From Enoplolaimus lenunculus (taxonomy: Eukaryota; Nematoda; Enoplea; Enoplida; Thoracostomopsidae): 64,000 bases of DNA. The notes beneath the pieces were generated by a model that saw nothing but the letters and a program-made list of their open reading frames with translations, had not been told where the DNA came from and did not search any database. Both the position numbers and the translations under genes were made by a program. Positions within the stretch are counted from its first letter, which is position 1. Each line of letters opens with the position of its first letter. The stretch spans positions 62,001-126,000 of the forward strand of contig JASANG010001604.1 in the NCBI GenBank assembly GCA_030248215.1, written 5' to 3'. This document shows, piece by piece, positions 38,401-49,751 of this stretch.

Positions 38401-41400
38401 GTACCAAATTTACAATTCGCAACGAGTTTGTACTGCAGACTGAACTTCTCGCTCGGAGCTTAACTGTTACCTTTTCTAACAAACACTACTACGTAAGCAA
38501 TATTTGAAAATTTTGATAACTGAGGGCAGCAATTCTTATCCGTCCTATTCAAAACAAAAAATAAAACGTTTAATAAACGGATCATTTGCGTATACTGAAC
38601 GTACCTTCATTCCCTCCGATATATCCTTGAATACCGGCAATTGTTGGTTCACTTCCAGCAGCTGTGATTGAAGCATGTTTTACAGACGCAGAAATTGCAT
38701 CAACTACGTCAGATACATTACTCAACACAGAGTCATCCGCGACGGTCGATACTGATGGTTGAATGTGAGGTGGAGTGCTTGGTTTGGCTGGAATCGGCGG
38801 CGACTTAAATCCATCTAAAAATTAATGTACAACATTCCGTAGCGAAGCTTATGCGCCGTTCACAATAATTTTCTCATCTCTTATAGCTCAGGGCTATCAC
38901 GTGTCAACCCCTTCATCGAAACTCGTGATAGCCCTAGCCTATCACAAAATTTCCTCTTCTATATATAAATATTCATAACACACATATGTTTATGTGTGTT
39001 ATGAAACTTGATACCAGCAAAGTGAATTTTAGAATTTTAATCCTCTGCCCTTCACGCTAGCTCTGTGCTATGAGGAGTTTTGTGGCCAAAACTAAAATTT
39101 TGGAACATTGAGTGGACTTAGGAAAATTTTCACGCGTTCACACAGACTTAAAAAATTTTCAGGCTTTGATAGCGTTAAGCGTGTCTAGAAAAAATTTCCG
39201 GCATTAAGGACGTTTTAAAGGTGTCTCTAGCCCCACTTAAGCTTAGGCTTAGGTTATGCTAGCCCCATTTAGGCTTAGGCTTAGGTTAGGCTAGCCCCAT
39301 TTGATCTCTTTCAGCAGTAAAAGGTAGACTTAAAATGCTTGAAAAATTTCCATCTTCCTCAAAATTTTGAAAATCGAACGGTACCACAAAATTGTTCTAG
39401 TTCAAAGCTAAAACGAATATTTGCAAATTTTAAGATACATATGTAACTTAATAGTTGTGTGTGTTGTTTGTGTGTTAATTTGCATTGTGTGCGTTTGTAT
39501 AGTGTTTGTTTATTTGCTGTGAGTGGCTAAATTTAAGGAGGTTTGTGATAGCCCAGGGCTATCACGAGTTTCGATGAAGGGGCTGACACGGGATAGCCCT
39601 GAGCTATAAGAGATTTCTCTTATAGCCAAGGCTATCACGAGGCCCGGCGCATTATTTTAAATTACGCAACAAAATTTCGACATCTATAAGTGAAAAATAT
39701 TCGATGATGATAACCTCAGTCGAATTATTCATGAACTTGTTATTTTCTATACATAAATGTTCAATTTTCCGTCAATGAATTTTCTCTATTGATGCAAAAT
39801 ACTGCTATATATTAAGGTGCGACACAATTAAGTTTAACATATACTTGTTTATTTAATAATCCTATCTACAATAATATTTGTAAAAAATGAATGAACATTG
39901 TTAGTAAATTACGTATGTTGCTGTCATCTGGAAATCGGCTTATGAGGGTCACTTAACAGACAACCCAACTGATACAGGTACGTCATGAAATTACTAGCAT
40001 TCTGCACGTCTCAAGGTTTAAAATCGTGCTGGCTGTCGTAGTAATTATTCGCTTATGCAAAAAGGAGAAATTGAAAAATTATACGTCGTGTTCTGAACGT
40101 CCACTTTTAAGTTGGTAATTGAGCCGCCCGAAACAGTTTTATTCAGAATAACGAAAACAACATCTCGAACAAAAATAAACCTTAAACAGTGATATTTCAA
40201 CGCAAATAAGGTTTCAGTTTGGCTTTCCAATATTTGTTTAAAATGTTCTGAACAGCAATTGAAGTGTGTGGTGGTGACCCATCCTATACAGTTGCCTAAT
40301 GGAACAAATCAAAGTTATTGACACGGCATATATACATACTTTGTTGCTAAATTTTCAAAATTCCTCACCAGGTTTTTTTATTTTTAGTACTAAAGATCCC
40401 CGCGGACTCTTTGGCACCAAATCAGGTTCACCATCATCTTTCGAGTTAGCAGGACTAAGAGTCTCGGCGGCCAATGCATCTGATTCATTTAACTCCACTA
40501 AATTTGGAGAATTTGCTTTTGGGACAGGCGTTGGAGCTTTCACTGGTGTGTCAGGCCTTCTTACACAAAGACCAAGCGAAAAAGCGTCAATGGTGTCTGG
40601 TGGCATCCTTGAGCTTGTAGCACCATTTTGAACATTGTTCGAACACGAAAATCTGGAGCAACAAAAATATACGTATATGTTTTTGGCTAAAAGAGTTACG
40701 AAAAAGTATCTCAAAGCAAATTGCAAGATGAGGTTCACTTGAAGGTGCAAAATTGGTTACGCCTTAAGCCTGATAAATAAAACGCATAATTGAGTAGATA
40801 AACTTTCGACATACTGCTATACGAGGAGACATAGATGACGACATCTGCAATGCAACAGTAAGGGTTAAGCTATGCTCGCCGCGAGCCACCGGACGCCGCT
40901 GCGCGCCACGAAAAAAAACTTATTAAAAATTGTCGCACGCCACCAAAAAGATTTTACCTATATTCTTGTTAGCAACGCATTTGGGCGCTTGGTGGCGTTC
41001 AGTGGCATCCGACTGCGTACGATGGCGCCAGGCGGCGCGCGGTGGAGCCAATCAAGTTCAATTAAATTCCAAAATAAATGGAACATATACCGCCATCGTT
41101 GAAGCTATTGTCAAGGGTCAACTTCACGGCACCTCGGCTAAGTACTGGTTGGTTCCAAAAATATCCTAACCCTGATAGTGCTCTACTATTTACAATCAGT
41201 TTAAAAAATGAAATTATTCTCTTTACAGCAGCAAATTCTCGCAGACTGGTTTGGAATGAATAAACTATAAATTAACCTTAATAGACAAACAGACCTCGGT
41301 CGTTTTGTTTTCAACAGAGACTTGGGATAGGTTTTCTCAGTCGAATCCATATCACTATTCCGTACTTCTTTAGCTGTATCAAATATCTTTGTGTTCTTTT

Positions 41401-43073
41401 CAGTCTGATGTGGATCAGAAACTGCATATTGGGATGATGTTCCTGGCTTTTCAGAAAAGTCTGAAACGAGCATATATCACTTCAAACGGTACCCTTTTCA
41501 AAGTTACTACAAATTCAGTTTATCTGCAAAATGCTGAAATATTTATATCTCTGGATATCAACATCGCAAACCTAGTTCGCATAACATGTATGTATGTTTC
41601 GCTATCACAGCAATACTAGTTGCTACTAAATTTGTTATGTATCCACATTTTAAACAAGTTCTTTCATACTGCCTCAACATTTTGTTTTCAACTTGCGCAG
41701 TGTTAAATCTTAGATGCCCAGAAAAAGAACAATAATTAAAAGCAATGTGTTGTATTAGGTGAATTAACATTAATAACAGGTACCTAGTTGAGGTTTAAGA
41801 AACGGCAAATATGCCGGAATGTAGTCCGGGCGTTCCGGATCATTTGCAGAGCTTGGATCGGCAAATACTAGTTTTGATTTTACAGGAACTGGATACTTTG
41901 GCACCTTAAAACAAGAAAATAACAAGACCTAATGATCAATAAACACAAATTTTAGATAATAATCGCGTTTATTGTTGGCTTAGTGCCTAGATTGAAATAT
42001 AGCGAACGTTTAATTCATTGTCGTGTCATAAAAGCACTGTATAACCGGAGTTTTGGACCCGGTGCGAAACGCGGTAACAAGATTCAAAGAAAATCGTTCT
42101 TCTATAGGTATTGAAAACTTTAATAACAAATTGAGGAAAGGTTATAGTATCTTTTATGACACTGTAGTATGGTGCTTATGTTTTGATTCAAATTGCATTG
42201 CGTAAAGGTGATTTTTGGAGTAGTTATTCTTCACATTCGACTTTTATAGAAAATCTAACGTATTTTTAGAGACGCAACAGCTTTATCACATGTACTGGTG
42301 GTCGTTTCTACTTTCGGTGACTATTAAACGGAAATAAAAGATGTACGTTTTTACAGAATATTCATTGGCCCCGATTGGCATCGGCCGCCGCCCCGGTAAA
42401 AAATTGCAGTCACGGGGGCATTTCTATTACATAGATTTTCACTTTTACGACAAGATTTTGTTCCCTGTACTTTTGTGATTACGCGGTATACTATTTACAA
42501 ATTAAGTTCAATAAATACTCCAGCAAGTACTTAATCAATATAAAAAACAGTGGAACTAAACGTAAACACAGACTTTAATATTGCAAGGCAGCGAGCCAAC
42601 TTGATTCATATAATCAGCGAGATCTTTTAGGTTCACTCCATGCTGATTGAATATCACGCCAACATCGTCCAGTATCGGCTGTCGGCGATTAACTGAAAAA
42701 TTTAAGTATCCAATACTCTTTGTCTTCATTGCAAGCTAACAGTTATATATATTCATGCACACATTTGTCAACATTCCTTTCACGCTTGGAAGGTAACTGC
42801 ACATGTCCTCATATTCTATTGGCGCATATATATTTAAATTTTGTAGTTATTATTAGAACTACAATCACATTATATCTTCATAAATCATATATGATTATCT
42901 TACTACTTACAGTGATCACAGTAAGTGCGCAATGTTTTAAATAAGGTTGACATGTACTCGCTGGTTAGATCGGTAAGCACATCGACCGTTGATGACATCG
43001 CTGACTGAAAACCCATATTTTGAGTCAACTGTGCAACAGATACACGAATTATTGCTTTGCTGTAATCGTCCAT
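27584..43073 (-). CDS. TAF3: TFIID subunit TAF3, 17 coding exons
   Basis: Exons from 5' to 3' (minus strand): 42911-43073, 42574-42692, 41784-41904, 41295-41460, 40369-40652, 38605-38814, 37176-38197, 36870-36998, 35114-36515, 34209-34490, 33625-34019, 33232-33401, 31698-31936, 30703-31376, 30076-30270, 28078-28163, 27584-27836. All junctions are GT-AG and keep frame: 5910 nt, 1969 aa. Residues 1-94 are a histone fold (MDDYSKAIIRVSVAQ; QPILDDVGVIFNQHGVNLKDL) matching metazoan TAF3, which pairs with TAF10. Next comes a conserved VPKYPVPVK and RPDYIPAYLPFLKP linker. The long disordered middle is rich in Ser/Pro, with a polyQ stretch in exon 7 and basic patches (RKKRKKDRKEKRRRH, exon 11). The C-terminus is a PHD finger (1858-1907) followed by a GR-repeat and Lys-rich tail. 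In TFIID, TAF3 binds H3K4me3 at active promoters. It is longer than human TAF3 (929 aa). Start chosen by homology; a TTTTCCAG acceptor-like site lies just upstream. Exact donors of exons 2, 11, 13 and 14 are the least certain. Confidence 0.93.
28417..28794 (+). mobile_element. hAT-type MITE, family D-like, in TAF3 intron 15
   Basis: A 378-bp element from CAGGGTGCAACCGG to CCGGAACCGAATATCTGG then CCGCTCCCTG, with the 8-bp duplication CTTACAAA / CTTACAAG (28,409-28,416, 28,795-28,802). Same end type as 22,149 and 26,340, but the interior is diverged. Confidence 0.82.
28803..30075. other. rest of TAF3 intron 15, nothing recognised
   Basis: AT-rich intron sequence without paired repeats, tRNA boxes or coding resemblance. 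Confidence 0.5.
32466..32535 (+). repeat. (AAT)n/(AAC)n microsatellite
   Basis: About 70 bp of AAT and AAC triplets in TAF3 intron 12, next to the AATTAG-repeat element. Confidence 0.92.
32575..33215 (-). repeat. AATTAG-repeat element in TAF3 intron 12
   Basis: Contains three tandem blocks with TAATATGCAAATTAGCTATT and CTAATAATCAGTTAAATAAT, then AAGTTTATCAAAATCGGTTC, TGAGATTCTTTTTGGACGG and GGACATCCACGTTTCGACC. This is the reverse of the element in Rac intron 1 and is its best-preserved copy. Short GAGCGAAGC / GCTTCGCGAA words lie near its two edges. Confidence 0.72.
35114..36515 (-). other. TAF3: TAF3 exon 9, with internally duplicated motifs
   Basis: The largest exon (467 codons). It opens with a basic helix (KRLQARREERERKAERVHAI) and then carries two related modules. 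Module one has EDDLILSRTPSPVDELL followed by KRVPPLRINARA; module two has LDDLRLSRSPSPIGEQ followed by RSIPLLRINTKA. The SRxPSP sites look like proline-directed phosphorylation sites. The repeats suggest an ancient duplication within the disordered region. Confidence 0.8.
38878..39613 (+). mobile_element. foldback-like element in TAF3 intron 5
   Basis: About 70 bp at 38,878-38,946 (CTCTTATAGCTCAGGGCTAT … GATAGCC) recur inverted at 39,544-39,613 with a handful of mismatches. The interior holds a tandem CTTAGG-rich repeat (TTAGGCTTAGGCTTAGG plus TTAGGCTAGCCCCATT, 39,225-39,300) and a small hairpin at 38,969-39,003. No open frame is present, and I could not find clear target duplications. Confidence 0.65.
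40872..41060 (+). repeat. GC-rich imperfect palindrome, TAF3 intron 4
   Basis: CGAGCCACCGGACGCCGC and GCGCGCCACG on the left face GGCGCCAGGCGGCGCGCGG and TGGAGCC on the right. The GC content is well above the surrounding intron. Probably a MITE of unknown type; the frames reading through it on both strands are artefacts. Confidence 0.45.
42574..43073 (-). other. TAF3: TAF3 histone-fold exons (1 and 2)
   Basis: Exon 1 (54 codons) gives MDDYSKAIIRVSVAQLTQNM and then the second helix (STVDVLTDLTSEYMSTLFKT). Exon 2 gives NRRQPILDDVGVIFNQHGV and LKDLADYMNQVGSLP. The order and spacing match the TAF3/BIP2 histone fold that dimerises with TAF10. The donor of exon 2 appears to be GTCTGT, giving …CNIK joined to VPKYPVPVK. 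Confidence 0.88.
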
Positions 43074-43214
43074 TCTAATTCTAGCTGCTGGAAAACCAAT
43101 TGCTTAGTCTACAACGTATGAAAAACCAAAATATGCGACCTCTAAAATAATCCATGTTCGATAAAACGAAGCTAATTATTCGAGCATTTTTTAAACAGAT
43201 TGGCACCTGTTGTT

Positions 43215-43570
43215 ATTGTAAGCATGTGAGACGTGTTTTTCCTAGAGCACATGCAAAATAGTGCAGAGCATTGTATGTATGCTAGCCAGCAGCATATGGT
43301 CGACATATAGTCGATGATAGAAGCAGTTGGAAACGCGGGTTACGTTGCGCAGTGGTAACGGCGTCTGCTTGACACGCAGAAGGTCGCTGATTCGAAATCA
43401 TCTGCTACCCGATTTCTTAGCTGCTTAGTTAAAGGTCTGATGTCACAGTTTCTCACCAGACTGACATGGGCTTACTCAGTAGACGCAATGGTAAATTGCC
43501 GTGCTATGAACAGTATCCAGTCGAAAATAGGGTGGACGATCAATGGACGACTTTGTTAAAAAGTGGGGCA
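43215..43570 (+). repeat. tRNA-Val-containing repeat unit, copy 1
   Basis: Starts GTAAGCATGTGAGACGTG, includes a GTCGACATATAGTCGA-like word and a tRNA-like core at 43,337-43,410, then AGCTGCTTAGTTAAAGGTCT and TGGTAAATTGCCGTGC. The next unit begins directly at about 43,572, so period and unit length are about 355 bp. Confidence 0.7.
43337..43410 (+). tRNA. tRNA-Val(GAC)-like sequence, probably SINE head
   Basis: Seventy-four nt with A-box-like GCGCAGTGGTAAC, a perfect anticodon stem TCTGC/GCAGA around loop TTGACAC (anticodon GAC) and B-box TTCGAAATC. The acceptor stem pairs poorly here. It sits inside a repeated unit with two further copies, so I read it as a tRNA-derived repeat, not a housekeeping gene. 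Confidence 0.5.
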
Positions 43571-43840
43571 TGTAAGTACGTGAGACACCCTTGTCCTGCT
43601 GCACATGCAATAAAGCGAAGTGCATTGTATGTATGTTAGCCGGTAGCATACGGTCGACATATATTCAAAGATAAAAGCGGTTGGAGAGGTGGGTTACGTG
43701 GCGCAGTGGTAACAGCATCTACCTGACACGCCGAAAGTCGCTAGTTTGAAACCGCCCGTAACCCGCTTTTCTAGCAGCTTAGTTAAAGGTCTGATGTCCC
43801 TGTTCCTACCCAGACCGACAGTTTTAACAGTGTCAGAACT
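43571..43840 (+). repeat. tRNA-Val-containing repeat unit, copy 2 (cut short)
   Basis: The second tandem unit, GTAAGTACGTGAGACACCC onward, with a tRNA-like core at 43,691-43,764 and then the shared AGCTTAGTTAAAGGTCTGAT. It stops where an oppositely oriented tRNA-derived repeat begins. Confidence 0.7.
43691..43764 (+). tRNA. tRNA-Val(GAC)-like sequence, copy 2
   Basis: Acceptor stem GGGTTAC/GTAACCC pairs perfectly over 7 bp, the D-arm region is GGCGCAGTGGTAAC and the loop has GAC. The anticodon stem is weakened and the T-loop is TTTGAAAC in place of TTCGAAAC, so transcription as a functional tRNA is doubtful. Confidence 0.5.
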
Positions 43841-43916
43841 GCACGGTCGGGACAACCCCTTTTCCCAATGTATTGCGAATATAATTGGTTTTCCCCTTAA
43901 TTTCTCCGAAAGATAC

Positions 43917-43988
43917 GGCCACGCCGGGAATCGAACCTCGGACCTCTCGCTCGCGAGTCAAGCGCGCAACCCATTACACCACACGGCT
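43917..43988 (-). tRNA. tRNA-like SINE head, minus strand
   Basis: On the minus strand AGCCGTGTGGTGTAATGGGT (A box) … GAGGTCCGAGGTTCGATTCC (B box) … GGCGTGGCC folds as a tRNA with a largely paired acceptor stem and a TTGACTC anticodon loop. It continues into a body that meets copy 2 of the tRNA-Val repeat head to head near 43,830, so it is most likely a second SINE type. Confidence 0.55.
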
Positions 43989-46080
43989 GATATCATAATT
44001 TCCTCTGGTGCTATATGTGCACGAATATGTATGTGTCTTAACATTACACACTCTGCACATACACAAGCTACACCGCATATACTCGCTAACAGCTCTAAAT
44101 TACTTGGGGCTAGTAGTCTTCTATTCCAGAAACCTGTTTTAATAAAAAACTATCGACATTACGCCGTTGACTGAAACAGTGTTAAACCTCGGGTAACGTC
44201 CGCAACAAATTGCACTCAATGTTCTTAAAAGTGTATGTAGCACAGCACCCAAAACCGCTATCAAATATTTTTATTGTATTATATTGCAACTTGGTGGTTA
44301 GAACTAGTGAAACAACTAGCTAAGTGTTTACCGTGTTAGAGGGAAAAACAGGATTATAATAATGGAAGAACACTGACAGAAACTGGTATGTGTTTCTTTT
44401 GCTATGTGTTATATATAAATTACGAAACTTGAAGCTGTGTCCTCCAGCATATTGTACAAACTAATGATGTGTTCCAAATAAGGACCGATATTTTAATGTC
44501 TTTGTAGATGTCTATGAATGGTTCTGTGCTGCATATTTACAAAGCAGCATTTGTAGAAGCAGTCCTTCGAAAGCAACACCAAGGTGAAACACATATTAGA
44601 AATACTGGTGCGGTTTTTTGAATATTTATGCCTATGAATATACAACAATTATACTGACATGGTCAGAACACGAGAAAGAATTATTCGGAAATAAAAATCA
44701 TTCTTTAATAACGGCAAGAACCGGAAACGAATCTTGGGGTTCATTCTTCTTTTTCAAAGCTATGGGAAAATTACGGTTTAAAGTAAAACAATTTGTGTTC
44801 GTCCTGTTCTATTATTGAAATTGCTACAATCTCACGAAATCAAGCCCTAAAACTCCATCTGGTAACCGCGTTCCGAAATCACAATAAAATCTATGATTCC
44901 GGAGAAAAATTATCCTTTTCGACAATCTTGGCATTTCATATTTTTGTACTTTTAGAAACATCACGTTTTTATTGCATGCAAGTTCAAAACATTCTTACCT
45001 ATTTACAACACTTCTTTCTTTCAAGTTTACCGCGAGCAAAAACAGAGTCACCGCACGAGGACGGCATCAAAAAAATGAATTAAGGGCGAAGGCTGGCTAC
45101 GTGTCGTAATAGTCACCGACGCTTCCTCTGTTCTCCATGTATTAAAATTATCCGCTTGTTGTCCTTGCAGAAAAGATTTAGCAAACAGCTGCAGAATTTG
45201 CTTTAACGAACGCTGGTTCTATTTGGAATGACATATAATTGTTCCATTTTGCGATGATCTAAAAACTTTCGATAAAACAATTTGAGTTTGACCGTAACAG
45301 GATGAGGCCTTATTAGTAAATTAGATTAGGTAAGTTAACCTATCGCTACCGCAAATGTAAAATTATACAATGTTTACGTGTGAATCGCGCAATTTTTTTG
45401 ATATTTTCCAATTAACGTGGTTTTGGACTTGCCGTTGAAAAAAAATTCGTCCTTTTAGGCGAATGGTGTAGGAAGCGCCTCAATCGACCCCCAATTAACA
45501 CCTTTGTTGCAATATAAAAACTTTCACGATGGGACTTTAGAGCTACAACAACAGTGAGTGAGCAAAAACATTGGTTTCTAAGATAGAATTAATTTCTGTC
45601 ATCATGTGTTTTTGCATTTACGCTGGCCACACATGTGGTTAAGTCTAACCGGATGATTTAGTTTACTTTTCCAGCCACAGATAGCGTGTTTATTGAAGAA
45701 ATTTTTATAACCAATCAGCAGATAAATAAAGAACAATGCAACTGTTCAAAATTACCCAATCAAAATGGAGTTCTGTGTTTAACATTGTACATCTTTAATC
45801 TGATTGGCTGTCATTGCATTAATGTTGTCTATTTGGTAAACAATCCGGTTAGAATTGTGGATCTTGTTAGTACTTTTGAATATTTGTCAATGAAGGAGCA
45901 CTTGAAGTTAGTACTATAAAAGTGTAAAATGGTGGATAGGTGCATTTTTATAGTTTAATCTTTATATTCCTGTATAAAGCAGGCAAAAGTTTACTAGTTT
46001 GTATCCTAAGAGAGGAAAACTTTGTTATTTTAAAGGAGAAAAATTTTAATAAAACCACACAATTTACAATTGATGAGGAA
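43989..46080. other. intergenic, no feature recognised
   Basis: Several frames of 70-140 codons occur, but they have no recognisable domain, and one overlaps the tRNA-like repeats. No paired repeats seen. Confidence 0.45.
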
Positions 46081-46087
46081 CCAGCAC

Positions 46088-46209
46088 CAGGCCCGTAATC
46101 AACTCACCTTACAAGGTGGGCTAAAAAATTTTCAGGAGGGGCATTTTTCCTTTACATTTACAAGCTAAAGGTTTTCCACTGGGGTTTAGCCCCCCATGGC
46201 TACGGGCTG
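46088..46209 (+). mobile_element. hAT family A MITE, internally shortened
   Basis: Runs from CAGGCCCGTAATCAACTCAC to GGCTACGGGCTG (122 bp), shorter than the roughly 166-bp full element. The flanks ACCAGCAC and TGGAGCAC share only the last five bases, perhaps a decayed 8-bp duplication. Confidence 0.8.
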
Positions 46210-46219
46210 GAGCACCACT

Positions 46220-49200
46220 AGCCATATTGCAGTGTATTGTTTGTGCCGTTTTTATAGCATAACTACACTTGCTTGCGACCCTGTTATGGTTTATGCTAAG
46301 CAATTTAGTTGAATGTACAACTATGCTAGTATGCAGTGTTTCCGGTTTAAAGTATAGAAATGTACTGTTCAGATAAGTTATTGTCTTGAATCTTGATAGT
46401 ATTTCGTGTTTTAAGTGCATTACAATTTTCCTCATTTCATGGCAACGTTGCAGTAAAATGTTAAGAATGATAGAAACGTGCTATGTTGTAAAATATTTTT
46501 ATATTGTGTAAAAAGCCCTGCGTTGAATAGGTTTCGAGCAAAATCTTAAGGTTTAAGCGTAATCGTTAATCTAAACCTATGTATGGAATTCAACGCAAAT
46601 CCAGTACTAATAGAGTGGGAAACAGTTTGAGGAGCAAAAGGTTCAATTATCTGCTGGTCTATAGTGAGGTAACCAGCTGAAGTGACCAAAACAGTTCTAT
46701 GTTGTTTTTGACGGAATTTAGAACTGTCTATCTTGGACCCTGTTTGTCTACAGGCCAGATCATTTGACTGGTGTAATCCATTGTTTCCAATTTCCTGTCA
46801 GTGATGGTGAAAATATTTTGGAGTTGAAGGGCAAAAGGTGTGTTGAATGCACAGACAACATAGCTTCATGTTGATATGACTGAGGTAACATACACTGTAC
46901 CTAATCAAATTCTGTACTGAACGTTATTCGATCCAAGAAGCATTCGTGTAGTATCGTTAGGATAGCTCGCATCTGTAGAGTTTAGCTAGTAATTTTGAAC
47001 TTGATCAATTTACGGACTCCAATTAGGAATACAGATTCCTATTAATTCAGACTAAAATATTGGGACACAGGATCTTGTCACCGTTCCTCTCGGGTCGCTA
47101 CTATACTTAGAAGCCCCGAGTTCTATATATATTCAATTATAGTATACAGTCCCTTTGTCAATTTCAACGCTTCAAATCTCATGTATAAAGACAATATACC
47201 AGTAATTATTATTGATATCACCGATTAATGATACAGTGACGCGGCTTATTGTCGTCTAACAAAGGCGTATTTGACAGTTTAAAATTTAAAAGGAAGTACC
47301 TGTAGAAATGTCCTCTTTGGAGAATAGAATATTGTATATCATAATGTGCGTATGCTTAATGGTTGTAGAAATGTTAAAAGCACCGCTCTTTACCTTGGTA
47401 CCGTATACCGGGCGTGGTTCGCAGGTGTATTTATTGTTTGGCTAATCATAGACCAGCGTGTCAGCTTGATTGAGGTTACTTTTCAATGGTTTATGCTTCT
47501 AATGAATACTAGGAGCCGTAGTTGTACCTTGCACCCATGTGCGACTTTGCTAAAATGACGTGGTTTCACAAGTTTTCACAAAACGTATGCTATATCAAAC
47601 AATGCGTACGTTTATCCCAGGCTCTAACCTACGGAGTTAGTCTGTCAGTAAATTTTTACTAATTCTTTTGTAGAACGATCTGTTTTGTATTGTTCAACAC
47701 ACTGTTTACTTATGCTGCAACCGTGCCCAAAATACGTATGTGGGGCGTTCCAAGTTCAATATATAGATATAACTGCCATCTCGAAATTTACAGCAACGAA
47801 TGGCTGATATATTGTAATATCTTAATTTTCAATCCTAAATTTGACCACTAAATTGTTTTTGCATCTGAAAATGTTCATAACGGCAAAAGCTGATGGAGGG
47901 ATACATTCCTTCTCACTTTTGGTTCGTTCACGGTGAATAAGGAAGATTAGTGGTCGCGTTAATCAAGCTTTATCATTTGTTATTCCGATAAGTCTAATTT
48001 TTTTATTTCAATATAATTTTAATTTGTCGTCCTTTTTACCGAAATCATTTTGTAAACTTTAACTTTTAATAATATCTCTACCGTTGTGTATTAAGTGGAC
48101 ACTGGGTAGCGACTACGTTTATCTTTCACTTTAGCATTCTATTGCAATTGTAGAAACGTTTCGCTTTTAGTTGTGTGCTCGATTTATTAAGATGAGAATT
48201 TTAAAATGAGGCGGAGCAGATCGTATTTCAAGCTTCCGACTCTGTTAAATGATTGTTTTTATGGAGCTCCTAAACTTTTAAGCAATCTATTTTTAAACGT
48301 TTTCTGTGCATTAATAGTTATATATAGTATTTTGTTGGTGGCACCCTTTAAACCATGATTCGTCCTGCTACTCTAAAACACAGTTATATGGTCATAAACC
48401 GCTTGTAATAATGAGTTTTTTTTCACTAATTTCAAGCTAGCGTCGGCCATTTTACAAATTTCAATTTAAGTTTGAGTTCTCAACTGCTGGCTATTTCTGG
48501 ATTTGCCCTTACCGATAGCTTCAAATACTCATTATAGTGAAGTTTTAAGTAAATTTCGCTATATTTGAAACTCATAAGACTCATTTGAATGACTCAATTT
48601 TACGAATAATAACGGGCTAAATCATGCGCTTTCTTTGTCTTGATTTTGATCTGACCCATGCTATCATACATTGTATGAATTGAATTTTTGGGATACGTTA
48701 CGCACACAAATTGTATTTTTCCTGGGACGTCGACTGATATTCCAGACACCGCTGTTCTCACGTGTCTGTTCTTGCATTAAGTTTAGTTCATATATACAAA
48801 GAAATATAAGATAGTGTTCTCGACTTTAGGTACTTTAAAGAATATTTGAAATAACGGTCAGTTTAACAGTTTTTACAATTAGCGAAGCATATTTTCGTGA
48901 TTAAAACGTACTTTCTGTGAAGCTGCATTCCTGCCAGTGATTATGCTGAAAAATTCAATTTTACAACACCAATATAAACTTCGCGGGAAATTTCGGACTG
49001 TTCAAGATAGACTGAGTGTACAAAGTATGGATTACCAAATCGAACACCGTGAAACTTCAAGTTAATCCTTTATTGTTGCTATAGGTAAATTGAATATAGT
49101 TCGGGTAGAAAGCGAAGTGTATCTTCAAGAAGTTGATCTTATGTTTGTTCTTACCCTGTCTTCATTGCCGCTTTTAGGGGCTGCTTGTTACAAATATAGA

Positions 49201-49750
49201 TCATTGTGTTACATACTTTAAGTAATTTATTCCTGGATGAATGCAAAAACCAACATTTATATAGAAGAACACATGCAACAGTGCTTTTCGAATGGCCAAA
49301 AGCATTCGTTAACGGTCCAATTGAAGCTAATCTGAATTTACAATTATTACTTATTGCACTTGAATTAATTTCGTATTAATAGTTGTTCAGTTTGTTTTTA
49401 TTGTTTCTAGTTATTTTAAACAATTGCTTAGTATTTATGAAAGACCAGTTGCCAATTGAAATGCAAACTAGGCACACGGCACATATAAACTGATAGGAAA
49501 AATGTTTTAATTAATAGTGGTGAAAAACTGGCAGCTAAACGTTAAAAAATTTCAGGTATATGCTTGTTTACTTTCACTTCACAAAATGTGTCCGCTTCAC
49601 ACGGCTAAAATTTTCATTAAATTGGCTGATGCTTTTTCTGACCCTTAGACCGTAGACGTAGGCGTAGCCTCAGGTTTAATTGGCGGAGGTGTAACCTGCG
49701 GCTTAGCTTTAGGATGTAGGCCAGGGTTAGTGTAAACCTCAGTCCAAGCT
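46220..49750. other. intergenic, no gene recognised
   Basis: AT-rich DNA. A degraded CTTAGG-like stretch lies at about 49,640-49,755 and leads into the third tRNA-bearing repeat. No coding resemblance. Confidence 0.45.
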
Positions 49751-49751
49751 T

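Noticed and set aside
43746-44174. A 142-codon plus-strand frame
   Set aside because: It overlaps two tRNA-derived repeats and shows no conserved domain.
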